A stretch of 64,000 nt of DNA from Formosa sp. (GTDB lineage: Bacteria; Bacteroidota; Bacteroidia; Flavobacteriales; Flavobacteriaceae), in assembly GCA_018673215.1 (NCBI GenBank), contig JABHDE010000076.1, positions 56,991-120,990 on the forward strand, read 5' to 3'. The notes beneath the pieces are model-generated. The model saw only the letters and a list, made by a program, of their open reading frames with translations. It was not told the DNA's origin and searched no databases. Below are positions 42,200 through 52,653 of the stretch, one piece after another (the stretch's first letter is position 1; every line of letters starts with the position of its first letter). A program made the position numbers and the translations under genes.

Positions 42200-42808
42200 T
42201 TATTTTGCAGCCAAAAATCGCTTTTCAACTTCTTTCCAGTTAATCACATTAAAGAATGCTTCAATATAATCCGGACGACGGTTTTGGTAGTTTAAGTAAT
42301 AGGCGTGTTCCCAAACATCTAAGCCCAAAATTGGAGTCCCTTCACAAGAAACACCTGGCATTAATGGATTATCTTGATTAGGAGTAGAACACACTTCTAC
42401 CTTACCGCCTTTATGAACACATAACCAAGCCCATCCAGATCCAAACTGTGTAGCCGCTGCCTTACTGAATGCGGTTTTAAAATCTTCGAAAGCACCATAA
42501 GCGGCTAGGATTGCTTCTTTAAGCTCGCCAGAAAGGGCTTCTTTCCCCTCAGGATTCATAACCTCCCAAAACAAAGAATGGTTGTAAAACCCGCCTCCAT
42601 TATTACGAACTGCCTTATTAGACATATCCAAGTCTCCAAGGATTGTTTCAATTGATTTGTTTTCTAAATCAGTTCCTGCAATTGCAGCATTTAGATTGTT
42701 TGTATACCCATTATGATGTTTAGAGTGGTGGATTTCCATTGTTCGTGCATCAATATTAGGCTCGAGCGCATCGTAAGCATAATTTAATTTTGGTAATTCA
42801 AAAGCCAT
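42200..42808 (-). CDS. sod: Superoxide dismutase [Fe/Mn]
   Basis: [57 protein letters not shown]. Confidence 0.96.
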   Translation of the reverse strand: MAFELPKLNYAYDALEPNIDARTMEIHHSKHHNGYTNNLNAAIAGTDLENKSIETILGDLDMSNKAVRNNGGGFYNHSLFWEVMNPEGKEALSGELKEAILAAYGAFEDFKTAFSKAAATQFGSGWAWLCVHKGGKVEVCSTPNQDNPLMPGVSCEGTPILGLDVWEHAYYLNYQNRRPDYIEAFFNVINWKEVEKRFLAAK

Positions 42809-42917
42809 AAGAATTTATTTTTAAGTGTTTAAATAATTAGTTCAAATTTACAATATTCAAATAAAAATTACGAGCATAAGTAATTAAGATTGTTTATTTT
42901 GGTATAAATTTTATTTA

Positions 42918-45900
42918 GTGAGCGAATCAACATTCAATATCTACAACGCTTCGGCTGGAAGTGGGAAGACATTTACCTTAGTCAAAGACTATTTAAAAAT
43001 AGTCCTGACTTCTAAAGAGTTTTTGCCGCATCGTCATGTTTTAGCCATTACTTTTACTAACAAAGCTGTAGACGAAATGAAGACGCGTATTATTGAAGCG
43101 TTAATGGCATTTGCCGCACCGTCTATTTTAGTTCAATCAGACCCTTTGTTTGATCAAGTTGTGAGTGAACTGGGGAGCTCTCCTAAAGAAATTCATTTTA
43201 AATCTAAAAAATTACTCAGTAAGATATTGCATAATTATGCTGCTTTTGATATATCTACGATTGACAAGTTTACTCAAAAGCTGATTCGCACTTTTGCATT
43301 TGATTTAAAACTTCCAATGAATTTTGAAGTTGAATTAGATACAAATTTTTTACTACAAAAAGCAGTCAGTCGTTTACTGTCTAAAGCAGGAATAAACAAG
43401 GCGCTTACAAAATTATTGGTTGAGTTTGCTATTGAAAAAGCAGATGATGATAAGAGTTGGAATATTACTTTGGATTTAGTTAAAACAGCTAAGCTTTTAA
43501 CAACAGAGTCAGATGCTCCTTTTTTAGAGGAGCTTGCGCAACGTTCGTTACATGATTTTAGCAGGTTAAAATCTACTTTAATAAAACATATTAGCGACAC
43601 AGAAATACAAGTTGTGAAGCAGTCCACCCAAATTTTAGAGTTGATCACAGCTAGAGGTATTGAGTTTTCAGATTTTTCCAGAGGATCTGTACCGAAGTAT
43701 TTTAAATCGTTAGGCTCAAAAAAATTCGACCTAAGTTTTACAGCTCAATGGCAACAATCTATAGAAACAACTTCGCTATACCCTAAAAAAACACTACCAC
43801 ACATTGCGAGCGCTATTGATGATTTACGCCCACAACTTGTAGAAGTATTCCACAAAACAAAAGAAGCCGTTTATCAAATACGGTATTTAAAAAACATCCT
43901 AAAAAACACCACCCCCCTTTCGGTATTGAATTTGATAAACCAAGAGTTAAAAACAATTAAAGACGAAGAAAACTTGTTGATGATTTCTGAATTTAATTCC
44001 ATTATAAGTCAGCAAATAAAAGATCAGCCTGCTCCCTTTATATATGAACGTATTGGCGAAAAATTCAATCATTTTTTCATTGATGAGTTTCAGGACACTT
44101 CCGAATTACAATGGCAAAACTTGGTTCCCCTATTGACAAACACCTTAGCAGAAGAACACGGGAGTGCTATGTTGGTAGGAGATGCTAAACAAGCCATTTA
44201 TCGTTGGAGAGGCGGAAAGGCGGAGCAATTCATCAATTTATCTAACAACTCAACCCCTTTTCCTTTCAAAGCAACCCTTTCTCACCTTCCAACAAACTAT
44301 AGAAGTTCCAGGCAGGTTGTAGATTTTAATAATAAATTTTTTAAACATCTATCGACGGTTGTATTTTCAAACGACGTTTATAAATCTTTATATCAATCGC
44401 CTGCCCAATTAGAGCATAACGACAAAACTGGTTATGTAAATATTTCCTTTCTAGAGTTTGAAAAAAGCGATGATAAATCGCTTAAATATGCCGAAAAAGT
44501 TCTAGAAATCATTAGAACTTACTTAGACTCAAACAAAAAGGCAGCCCTAAGGGATATATGTGTGTTGGTTCGAAAACGAAAAGAAGGGGTTGCTGTAGCA
44601 AATCTGTTAAGTCAATCTAAAATTAATATTATTTCTAGTGAAACCCTTTTGGTTGCTCAGTCTCTTGAAGTAAAACATATTATGAGTGTGTTAGAATATG
44701 TACATGAACCGTCGAATATGGAGGCAAAACTTCAGGTGATTAATTATATAGCCTCTAATACTGAGGTAGGTGACCCCCACTTATTTCGTTTAAAGTGTAT
44801 CCCATTAAATCGAGGAGCTTTTTTTCAAGCACTTCAGCCTTTTGGATTTTTTTTCTCTTCTAGAATCGCGTTACAACTTTCTTTATATGAATCGGTAGAG
44901 TATATCATTAGTAGCTTTAAACTTACAAAAGCCTCAAACGCTTACATTCAATTTTTCTTAGATTTTGTGGTTGAATTCACTCAAAAAACAACTTCAAGTA
45001 TACATCAATTTATAGATCATTATAATTTGAAAAAGGAGAGCTTAAGTATTGTAACTCCTAAAGGAATAAATGCTGTTCAAATTATGACAGTTCACAAATC
45101 TAAAGGCTTAGAATTTCCAGTGGTAATTTTTCCATTTGCAGAGCTGGATATTTATAAAGAATTGGAACCGAAAGAATGGATGCCCATGGAATCTTCTTAT
45201 GCTCCCTTTGCGTATTTTTTATTAAACTACAACAAAGACTTTGAGTTTTTTGGTGCTGAAGGAGCCTCTGTTTTTAAGGATCACCAATCAAAACTAGAGT
45301 TGGATAACATCAATTTACTGTATGTAGCACTCACTAGGGCAGTTGAGCAATTATATATTGTTGGGAATGCATCGGTTTCTAAAAACGGAGCAGAAAACCT
45401 TAAAACATATTCAGGGCTTCTCATCAATTATCTAAAATCTTTAGGGCAGTGGAAAGATGGAACAACAGAATATGAGTTTGGAGCTTTCGAAAATATAGAC
45501 CTTCCAAAGCCTGCAAAATATCCAACAGTATTTCAACGGCAATTTATATCAACTCCAAAGGAGCAACTAAACGTATCTATGGCTACAAACGCAGGATATT
45601 TATGGGATACCACACAGAAAGAATCGATTGAAAAAGGGAACTTGATTCATTTACTTCTATCAAAAATTTATACCAAAGTTGATGTTGAAATTACACTGAA
45701 TAATTTTTTTAATGCTGGCATTATATCATCCGCTCAAAGTCTTGAGCTTTTAGGCACATTAGAAGCAATCGTTAGCCATCCATTATTAGCCTTTTATTTT
45801 AGCTCCGAAGTAGAGGTTTATAATGAAAGAGAAATTATGACATCTGGCGGAACTATAATTATTCCAGATCGATTGGTGGTTTCCAAAGACTCAACCGCTG

Positions 45901-46049
45901 TTATTATTGATTACAAGACCGGAGACCCTCATGAAAAAAACATAGCTCAGCTCGAAAATTATTCAGACGTTATTGAAGAAATGGGTTATCGGGTCTCCAA
46001 GAAAATACTGGTGTATATAAATGACGTTTTACAGGTTAATATTCTCTAG
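42918..46049 (+). CDS. UvrD/AddA-type exodeoxyribonuclease V subunit (helicase-nuclease)
   Basis: NASAGSGKTFTLVKDYL, FIDEFQDTSELQWQNLVPLL, VGDAKQAIYRWRGG, C-terminal nuclease VIIDYKTG. Confidence 0.92.
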   Translation: MSESTFNIYNASAGSGKTFTLVKDYLKIVLTSKEFLPHRHVLAITFTNKAVDEMKTRIIEALMAFAAPSILVQSDPLFDQVVSELGSSPKEIHFKSKKLLSKILHNYAAFDISTIDKFTQKLIRTFAFDLKLPMNFEVELDTNFLLQKAVSRLLSKAGINKALTKLLVEFAIEKADDDKSWNITLDLVKTAKLLTTESDAPFLEELAQRSLHDFSRLKSTLIKHISDTEIQVVKQSTQILELITARGIEFSDFSRGSVPKYFKSLGSKKFDLSFTAQWQQSIETTSLYPKKTLPHIASAIDDLRPQLVEVFHKTKEAVYQIRYLKNILKNTTPLSVLNLINQELKTIKDEENLLMISEFNSIISQQIKDQPAPFIYERIGEKFNHFFIDEFQDTSELQWQNLVPLLTNTLAEEHGSAMLVGDAKQAIYRWRGGKAEQFINLSNNSTPFPFKATLSHLPTNYRSSRQVVDFNNKFFKHLSTVVFSNDVYKSLYQSPAQLEHNDKTGYVNISFLEFEKSDDKSLKYAEKVLEIIRTYLDSNKKAALRDICVLVRKRKEGVAVANLLSQSKINIISSETLLVAQSLEVKHIMSVLEYVHEPSNMEAKLQVINYIASNTEVGDPHLFRLKCIPLNRGAFFQALQPFGFFFSSRIALQLSLYESVEYIISSFKLTKASNAYIQFFLDFVVEFTQKTTSSIHQFIDHYNLKKESLSIVTPKGINAVQIMTVHKSKGLEFPVVIFPFAELDIYKELEPKEWMPMESSYAPFAYFLLNYNKDFEFFGAEGASVFKDHQSKLELDNINLLYVALTRAVEQLYIVGNASVSKNGAENLKTYSGLLINYLKSLGQWKDGTTEYEFGAFENIDLPKPAKYPTVFQRQFISTPKEQLNVSMATNAGYLWDTTQKESIEKGNLIHLLLSKIYTKVDVEITLNNFFNAGIISSAQSLELLGTLEAIVSHPLLAFYFSSEVEVYNEREIMTSGGTIIIPDRLVVSKDSTAVIIDYKTGDPHEKNIAQLENYSDVIEEMGYRVSKKILVYINDVLQVNIL

Positions 46050-46127
46050 AATTTACATATTTTAAAAAAAAGTCAATTTTAGTGTGCAGATTTTTTGGAA
46101 ATTAATATCGTTTTTTTATGAAGAATG

Positions 46128-46158
46128 TTTGTTTTATAGAATTAACATCTTACTTTTG
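46128..46158 (+). promoter_or_regulatory. Consensus Bacteroidetes promoter of the OmpA-family gene
   Basis: TTTG 46128-46131, N19, TACTTTTG 46151-46158. Confidence 0.75.
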
Positions 46159-46192
46159 CAGTTAATTAGCTTGACAATTAAAAATTTCAAAT

Positions 46193-47623
46193 ATGAAAAA
46201 TCTTAACAGATTAATTCTTACAACATTACTGGTTTTAGCGATTGGAAATGTAAATGCACAAGATGAAAATAATCCATGGAAAATTACACTTGGTGTAAAT
46301 GCTGTAGATGTATTTCCTGTTGGCGAAGACGCTCCACAAGGAGATTATTTCCAGGAATTCTACAACGTAGAGGACAACTGGAATATTATTCCATCCATTT
46401 CTTTAGTTTCAGTGCAAAAATATATAGAAGATGGTTTCTCTATAGGGATCTCAGCATCTATTAACAGAATTGATAAATGGGGAAAAACTCAAGAAGGAAC
46501 ACCTGTTTCTGTGAGCAGCCTTATGTATTATGCAGTTGATGGTAATGTGAATTACAGCCTTTCGGGCTTATTAAAAACTAAAAAACTGGAACCTTTTGTT
46601 GGTTTTGGTGGTGGATATACTTGGATTGAAGAAGGTCCTTACAACACTCCTGCCGATGGTGGAGGGTCTGCTTTAGTTGGAGCTGGAACTTTAAATGGAA
46701 CAGTTGGCTTATCATATTGGTTTTCTGACAACATTGGAATTACAGCACAATCTACCTACAAGCATTCTTTTAAAGACTACCTAACAAAGCATTTCCAGCA
46801 CTCTGTAGGAGTAGCTTTCAAATTTGGAGGAACTGATACAGATGGAGATGGTATATACGATAAACACGATCTTTGTCCAGAAGTACCTGGATTAGAAGAA
46901 TTCAACGGCTGTCCTGATACAGATGGAGACGGCATTGAAGATTCGAAAGATGCATGTCCTGAATTAGCTGGTTTAGCTGAGTTTGACGGTTGTCCTGATA
47001 CAGATGGAGACGGTGTATCTGACAACAAAGACACATGTCCAAATGAAGCGGGCTTGGTAGCATTAGCTGGATGTCCAGATGCAGATGCAGATGGCATTGC
47101 AAATGCTCAAGATGAATGTCCAAACGAGGCAGGTCCTGTAGCTAACAACGGTTGCCCATGGAAAGATGGTGACAGCGATGGTGTTTTAGATAAAGATGAT
47201 AACTGTCCTAACGAAGCAGGAACTGTAGCAAACAATGGCTGCCCTGAAGTTGTGATCCCATCTCAAGAAGATCAAAATCAGCTTATTAACTACTCTAGAA
47301 CAATTAACTTTTCACTTGGAAAGTCAAGCTTTAAGGCGGATGCTTACCCAACTTTACAAGCAATTACAGCGATCTTAAAAGAGTATCCAAAAGCTAACTT
47401 TGTTGTTGAAGGACATACAGACAGTACAGGAACTAACAACAACTTTAACCAATTACTCTCCGAAAGAAGAGCTCAGAAAGTTGTGGATTATTTAGTAGAA
47501 AATGGTATTTCAGCTGAAAGACTTACCTCTGCTGGTTTCGGTGAAAACAATCCAATTGAATCTAACATGACTGCTGCAGGAAGATCTGCAAACAGACGTG
47601 TAGAAGTTAAATTGGCTGATTAG
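46193..47623 (+). CDS. OmpA-family outer-membrane protein with thrombospondin type 3 repeats
   Basis: Beta-barrel N-terminus, repeated DTDGDGxxDxxDxCP, OmpA domain VVEGHTDSTGTNNNFNQLLSERRAQKVVDYL. Confidence 0.95.
   Translation: MKNLNRLILTTLLVLAIGNVNAQDENNPWKITLGVNAVDVFPVGEDAPQGDYFQEFYNVEDNWNIIPSISLVSVQKYIEDGFSIGISASINRIDKWGKTQEGTPVSVSSLMYYAVDGNVNYSLSGLLKTKKLEPFVGFGGGYTWIEEGPYNTPADGGGSALVGAGTLNGTVGLSYWFSDNIGITAQSTYKHSFKDYLTKHFQHSVGVAFKFGGTDTDGDGIYDKHDLCPEVPGLEEFNGCPDTDGDGIEDSKDACPELAGLAEFDGCPDTDGDGVSDNKDTCPNEAGLVALAGCPDADADGIANAQDECPNEAGPVANNGCPWKDGDSDGVLDKDDNCPNEAGTVANNGCPEVVIPSQEDQNQLINYSRTINFSLGKSSFKADAYPTLQAITAILKEYPKANFVVEGHTDSTGTNNNFNQLLSERRAQKVVDYLVENGISAERLTSAGFGENNPIESNMTAAGRSANRRVEVKLAD
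46837..47248 (+). repeat. In-gene tandem TSP type 3 (Ca-binding) repeats
   Basis: Five or more iterations of GATACAGATGGAGACGG...TGTCC-type units. Confidence 0.85.
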
Positions 47624-47656
47624 TATTAGTTTTTACTAATTCATAATAAAAAGCTT

Positions 47657-47687
47657 AAAACGCTTCGCAATTGCGAAGCGTTTTTTT
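47657..47687. terminator. Intrinsic terminator after the OmpA-family gene
   Basis: AAAACGCTTCGCAATTGCGAAGCGTTTTTTT perfect palindrome. Confidence 0.93.
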
Positions 47688-47698
47688 ATTTTTATAAC

Positions 47699-50455
47699 AT
47701 GACAAGTTTTATTTATGACGTTCTAAAAGATTTGGACATCCATTCGAAAGATGTTTCCAAAGTCAGCCTCATACTTCCCAACAAGCGTGCTGGGATATTT
47801 CTTAAAAAAGAATGGTCTAAATTAAATAAAACAACCGGCTTTTTACCTCAAATAATTGCCATTGAATCTTTTATAGAGGAATTATCTCAATTAAGACTTC
47901 TTAGTAACACCGAACTAATCTTTGAGTTTTATGAGGTTTATCTAGAGCTGACACATGAAAATGAAAGAGATTCATTTGATAGTTTTTCGAAATGGGCTCC
48001 AATTGTCATTCAAGATTTTAATGAAATTGACCGCTATTTAATTCCTCAGAATCAAATTTTCGGATATTTATCCGCAATTCAGGAAATTAATCACTGGTCT
48101 TTAGAGCCAAATTCAACACCTCTTATCAAAGGCTATTTATCGTTTTGGAGAAAGGTAGACCGCTATTATACAAAATTTACGGAACAACTTCTTCAAAAGG
48201 GCGTGGGGTATCAAGGCTTAATTTATAGGGAGGCCGTCGAAAATTTAGAGTCTTATATTCAAAATCATCCCGATAAGTCACATGTCTTTTTAGGGTTTAA
48301 TGCTTTAAATGCTTCCGAATCTTCGATTATTCAGGAATTATTACAACAAGATCAAGCAACAATTTATTGGGATATAGACCAAGTGTTTTTAGACGCCCCC
48401 CATCACGATGCTGGATATTTTATAAGGCAACATCAAAAAAACTGGAATTACTTTACCTCACATCCTTTTAAGTGGGTTTCTAATTATTATACCAAACCCA
48501 AAAACATTTCAGTTGTTGGAACTCCAAAAAATATAGGTCAAGTTAAGTATGTTGGGGAGTTGCTCCAACAATTGCAAAAGGAACATAAACTCCATAATAC
48601 AGCTCTAGTTTTAGGAAATGAAGACTTACTAATTCCGATATTAAACTCTATTCCGAGCAGTATAGAAGATATTAACATTACTATGGGGTTGCCTTTAAAA
48701 CAAATACCGTTTTCAGCTTTTATCGATCAGTGGTTCCAGCTTCACAAAGAATCGTCCGCATCTTATTATTATCAAGATGTGATTGGAATATTATCTCATC
48801 AATTTGTTCGCCCCTTATTTCAAACGAAAAATCAAGATGCCGCTCAATTAATTATTACAACGATCAAACACCAAAACCGAACCAGCCTTTCTAAAGATCA
48901 AATCCTTGCCATTGCACCTGATCACAGAGAAAATTTAGAGCTTTTGTTTGAGTCTTGGAACGACCAACCAAAGAAAGCAATTAATAGTGTACTGATGCTT
49001 ATTTTTAAATTGAAGGATCATTATACAAAATCAAAAAACAACAATCTTTTAGCTTTAGAATATTTATATCGATTCTCAGAAATTTTTAATCACTTAAATC
49101 GTCTTAATACCAACTATAGTTACATTAGCAGTATCAGAGTTTTACAAAGTCTTTATAAAGAACTTTTAAGTCTTGAAACCTTGGACTTTAAAGGCCAACC
49201 ACTAAAAGGACTTCAGATAATGGGGATGCTGGAGTCGCGTGTTTTAGATTTTGAAACTGTCATTATTGTGTCAGTAAATGAGGGAGTCTTGCCCGCGGGT
49301 AAGACCAATAATTCCTTTATCCCTTTTGATGTTAAAATTGAAAACGGACTGCCCACTTACAAAGAAAAAGATGCTGTTTACACCTATCATTTTTATCGAT
49401 TGCTTCAGCGCGCTAAGAATGCGCATATTATTTATAATACTGAGCCCGATTTATTAAGTGGAGGAGAACGAAGTCGTTTTATAACTCAACTAGAGTTTGA
49501 GGCGCACCACCAACTCGATCATAAAATAGTAATTCCCGAGACCCCACAAATCACACCCCAGTTATTAAGTGTAAAAAAGACTCCTGAAATCATCTCAAAA
49601 CTCAGAAGTATAGCTGAAAAAGGCTTTTCACCTTCCTCTCTGACACAATACATTCGCAATCCGATCGACTTTTATAATCAGAAAATTTTAGGAGTCAAAG
49701 TAGACGACTTATTAGAAAAAACGGTTGCTGCCAACACATTTGGAAGTATTATTCACAACACATTGGAAGCATTTTATAAGCCTTTAATTGGACTTACTTT
49801 GGAAGCATCAATGTTGACAGCGTTAGAGCCTAAAATAGATGCAACTGTCAGCTACTATTTTAAAGAACTCTATAAGGAGGGTGACATCACTCAAGGGCTT
49901 AATCTTATCAGTTTTGAAATTGCCAAACGGTATGTCTCAAATTTTTTATCCTATGAGCTTTCGTGTATTCATAGGGGCGACGAAGTCACAATAGAAGCGA
50001 TCGAATCTAAAATGGCGGTTACCATTGATATCCCCGAACTTCAAACTCCGATTCAATTGATTGGAACGATAGATCGAATTGATGTATGCAATGGAACACG
50101 TAGAATTATTGACTACAAAACTTCTCAGGTGTCTCAATCGGAAATGGAGTTGGTACATTGGGACGATATCACAAGCGACTATAAGACTCACAGTAAAAGC
50201 TTTCAGATCATGACCTATGCGTATATGCTATATACTGAAACCTCTTTTACAACGCCTGTTGAAGCGGGGATTATTTCCTTCAAAAACTTAAAATCTGGAT
50301 TGTTAAAGTTTGCTAAGAAAGATAAGCCTGGGGCGTATGCTCAAAAAACAAGCTTAGTGTCTCCAGACTTTTTAGCTCGTTACGAACACGAACTCAAAAC
50401 ACTCATCTTAGAGCTTTTTAATCCGGATATAGATATTGTCGAAAAAGAAGTTTAA
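47699..50455 (+). CDS. PD-(D/E)XK nuclease family protein, AddB-like
   Basis: VSLILPNKRAGIFLKKEW; C-terminal nuclease IRNPIDFYNQKILGV...RRIIDYKTSQVS. Confidence 0.88.
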   Translation: MTSFIYDVLKDLDIHSKDVSKVSLILPNKRAGIFLKKEWSKLNKTTGFLPQIIAIESFIEELSQLRLLSNTELIFEFYEVYLELTHENERDSFDSFSKWAPIVIQDFNEIDRYLIPQNQIFGYLSAIQEINHWSLEPNSTPLIKGYLSFWRKVDRYYTKFTEQLLQKGVGYQGLIYREAVENLESYIQNHPDKSHVFLGFNALNASESSIIQELLQQDQATIYWDIDQVFLDAPHHDAGYFIRQHQKNWNYFTSHPFKWVSNYYTKPKNISVVGTPKNIGQVKYVGELLQQLQKEHKLHNTALVLGNEDLLIPILNSIPSSIEDINITMGLPLKQIPFSAFIDQWFQLHKESSASYYYQDVIGILSHQFVRPLFQTKNQDAAQLIITTIKHQNRTSLSKDQILAIAPDHRENLELLFESWNDQPKKAINSVLMLIFKLKDHYTKSKNNNLLALEYLYRFSEIFNHLNRLNTNYSYISSIRVLQSLYKELLSLETLDFKGQPLKGLQIMGMLESRVLDFETVIIVSVNEGVLPAGKTNNSFIPFDVKIENGLPTYKEKDAVYTYHFYRLLQRAKNAHIIYNTEPDLLSGGERSRFITQLEFEAHHQLDHKIVIPETPQITPQLLSVKKTPEIISKLRSIAEKGFSPSSLTQYIRNPIDFYNQKILGVKVDDLLEKTVAANTFGSIIHNTLEAFYKPLIGLTLEASMLTALEPKIDATVSYYFKELYKEGDITQGLNLISFEIAKRYVSNFLSYELSCIHRGDEVTIEAIESKMAVTIDIPELQTPIQLIGTIDRIDVCNGTRRIIDYKTSQVSQSEMELVHWDDITSDYKTHSKSFQIMTYAYMLYTETSFTTPVEAGIISFKNLKSGLLKFAKKDKPGAYAQKTSLVSPDFLARYEHELKTLILELFNPDIDIVEKEV

Positions 50456-51307
50456 ATGGTCGTTAAAGAGCTAAATAAAGTTATTACAGGGTCACATGGT
50501 TTGCCAATTCTCTTAGATGTTTTTTATAATAATAATGTAGCGCATGCGCCACTCATCATTTTTTGCCATGGCTATAAAGGTTTCAAAGACTGGGGCGCAT
50601 GGAATTTACTTTCAGAAACCTTTTCGGATAAAGGAGTGGCCGTTATGAAATTCAATTTTTCTCACAATGGCGGTACCATTGAGCAGCCTATTGATTTTCC
50701 AGATCTTGAAGCGTTTGGAAATAATAATTATACAATTGAATTGGAGGATTTGAATCAGGTATTGAATTGGGTAGAATCAAACTATGCAAAACATCCCTAT
50801 ATAGACATCTCTAATATTATTCTAGTTGGTCACAGTCGTGGCGGTGGTATTGTTACCATAAAGGCAGCCGAAGACCTCCGAATTAAAAAACTTGTGAGTC
50901 TTGCTGGAGTTTCGGATTTCAAATCAAGATTTCCTAAAGGGTTGGATCTTGAGACATGGGAATCTAATGGGGTACGATTTGTTATGAATGGGCGGACTAA
51001 GCAACAGATGCCTCATTACTATCAGTTTTATGAAAATTTTATAGCGAATGAAACCAGACTTACAATTCAAGTTGCTGCAGAAAGTCTAAAGTTGCCCCAT
51101 TTAATTATTCATGGAGATGCTGACACAAGTGTGGATGTAAAAGAGGCGTTAGTATTACACACATGGCATTCAGAGAGCCAACTGGTGTTACTAGAAGGTG
51201 CGAACCACGTATTTGGAAGCAGTCATCCGTGGACATCTAACGAATTACCCCTGTATTTACAGCAAATTCATTTAAAAATTAGTCATTTTATTAACAATTT
51301 ACATTAG
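50456..51307 (+). CDS. Alpha/beta hydrolase
   Basis: IIFCHGYKGFKDWG, nucleophile elbow LVGHSRGGG, LIIHGDADTSVDVKEA. Confidence 0.9.
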   Translation: MVVKELNKVITGSHGLPILLDVFYNNNVAHAPLIIFCHGYKGFKDWGAWNLLSETFSDKGVAVMKFNFSHNGGTIEQPIDFPDLEAFGNNNYTIELEDLNQVLNWVESNYAKHPYIDISNIILVGHSRGGGIVTIKAAEDLRIKKLVSLAGVSDFKSRFPKGLDLETWESNGVRFVMNGRTKQQMPHYYQFYENFIANETRLTIQVAAESLKLPHLIIHGDADTSVDVKEALVLHTWHSESQLVLLEGANHVFGSSHPWTSNELPLYLQQIHLKISHFINNLH

Positions 51308-51393
51308 TTCTTAAAAAAAAGAGCATTTATCTGATATTTTTTTTGGAAAGAATAAACTAATTTTTGTAATTTGGACTAAATTAAATATATATT

Positions 51394-51588
51394 ATGGGAT
51401 ATTCATTCAAAAATAGTAAAGGAAAGACGTATTTTTTACACACTAAAGATGTAATTCTTAAAGGTGGTAGAGAACAAACTATCTATTATTTCGCTAAAGA
51501 TGAGCGTGATAATACATGTGATCTTCCTGCTGGGAAAAAGATTGTTGAAAATGAAAAAACAGGATTACCTTTTGTGAAAAAGGCTTAA
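51394..51588 (+). CDS. Small conserved-type protein, unknown function
   Basis: 64 aa MGYSFKNSKGKTYFLHTKDVILKGGREQTIYYFAKDERDNTCDLPAGKK..., with its own downstream terminator. Confidence 0.7.
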   Translation: MGYSFKNSKGKTYFLHTKDVILKGGREQTIYYFAKDERDNTCDLPAGKKIVENEKTGLPFVKKA

Positions 51589-51612
51589 TAAGTTTTTCAA
51601 TCTTTAAAATTT

Positions 51613-51641
51613 AAAGCCCGCTCTATGAGTGGGCTTTTTTT
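51613..51641. terminator. Intrinsic terminator
   Basis: AAAGCCCGCTCtatGAGTGGGCTTTTTTT. Confidence 0.9.
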
Positions 51642-51993
51642 ATACAATGAATACAATATTTACATAATTGCTCATTACTACAATCAAACTAAAAACCAAT
51701 AAGTCATTCCTACTAATCACACAAAAGTGAAGATGCATTGTGGGAGAAGCCTATTTACTCCATAGAATCAATCTAAGAGATCAATTATATTTCTAATCAG
51801 CTCTCTTTTTGTAGTTCATTGACAAGCACTGTAAATCACATTTTAAAAATGTAAAAACAAACGAAATATTCGAAGCTTAAAAAACCATGTTAGGGATTAT
51901 AGACAACGAAGATAGAAAGCCATTTTAACACTATTTTGGAGGCTCTTCAGGTTTTTGCCTCAGACTACTTTGCCGATTTTGCCTCTATAGCAA

Positions 51994-52452
51994 TTACACC
52001 CTTTTTTCTGGTCTTATAACAGAATAAAGCATGATTAAGCAAATAGCAAAATGCATATACCCAAAATGACGAGGGACATTAATATCTTCTATTAAAACTA
52101 GAATTCCTTGACAAACATTTGCTGTTATAATTCCATATCCAATTTTTCGATTCAGGGCAACCACTAGGCTGTTTCTATCACTATCATAAGCTCTTATTGG
52201 TAGGGTGATAACCACTTGTACTATAAATACCATTATAATAACTAGATGAAATATATTACTATCTTCTGCATAGTTAAATAGCTCCCCCATTATTGGTAAT
52301 GTGCTGAAAAAGCAAACGCCAAAGAGTAAGACTTCCCTTTTTTGTTTTATAGCACCATATAAAGCTACTAAGATAAGTATGAAACAAATAAACGTTGCTC
52401 CAATTTCAATACTAGGATTCATGAGAGGCTTAGTAGACGGGTTTAAATACAT
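51994..52452 (-). CDS. Hypothetical multi-pass membrane protein
   Basis: 152 aa, about four hydrophobic segments; start may be the internal MNPSIEIG. Confidence 0.55.
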   Translation of the reverse strand: MYLNPSTKPLMNPSIEIGATFICFILILVALYGAIKQKREVLLFGVCFFSTLPIMGELFNYAEDSNIFHLVIIMVFIVQVVITLPIRAYDSDRNSLVVALNRKIGYGIITANVCQGILVLIEDINVPRHFGYMHFAICLIMLYSVIRPEKRV

Positions 52453-52653
52453 TTAATTAAAATATAATACAATTTTTAATGCTTATAATCAAATTAAATT
52501 TCATCCTATGCTAAGAGCTATAAATTAAATAAGTTGTTATCGAAAAGTAGTTCATTGTCGCCCTTTGATTTAAGTTTTGTATTTTTATAAAAACTTAATT
52601 TTTTTTATAAGGATTTAAAAAAATCCATTTTAAAGAACGCTTATAAAACGATC

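Noticed and set aside
46837-47248. DNA tandem repeats in the OmpA-family gene as a mobile or regulatory repeat
   Set aside because: Fully explained by TSP type 3 Ca-binding protein repeats.
51645-51990. Possible decayed gene or element in the non-coding gap before 51994
   Set aside because: Only short repeats (ttttgcctc twice) and no extended protein similarity recognisable by eye.
52570-52598. TTAAGTTTT...AAAACTTAA inverted repeat upstream of the esterase lipoprotein
   Set aside because: AT-only arms in a very AT-rich intergenic region; could easily be chance and no second copy was seen.
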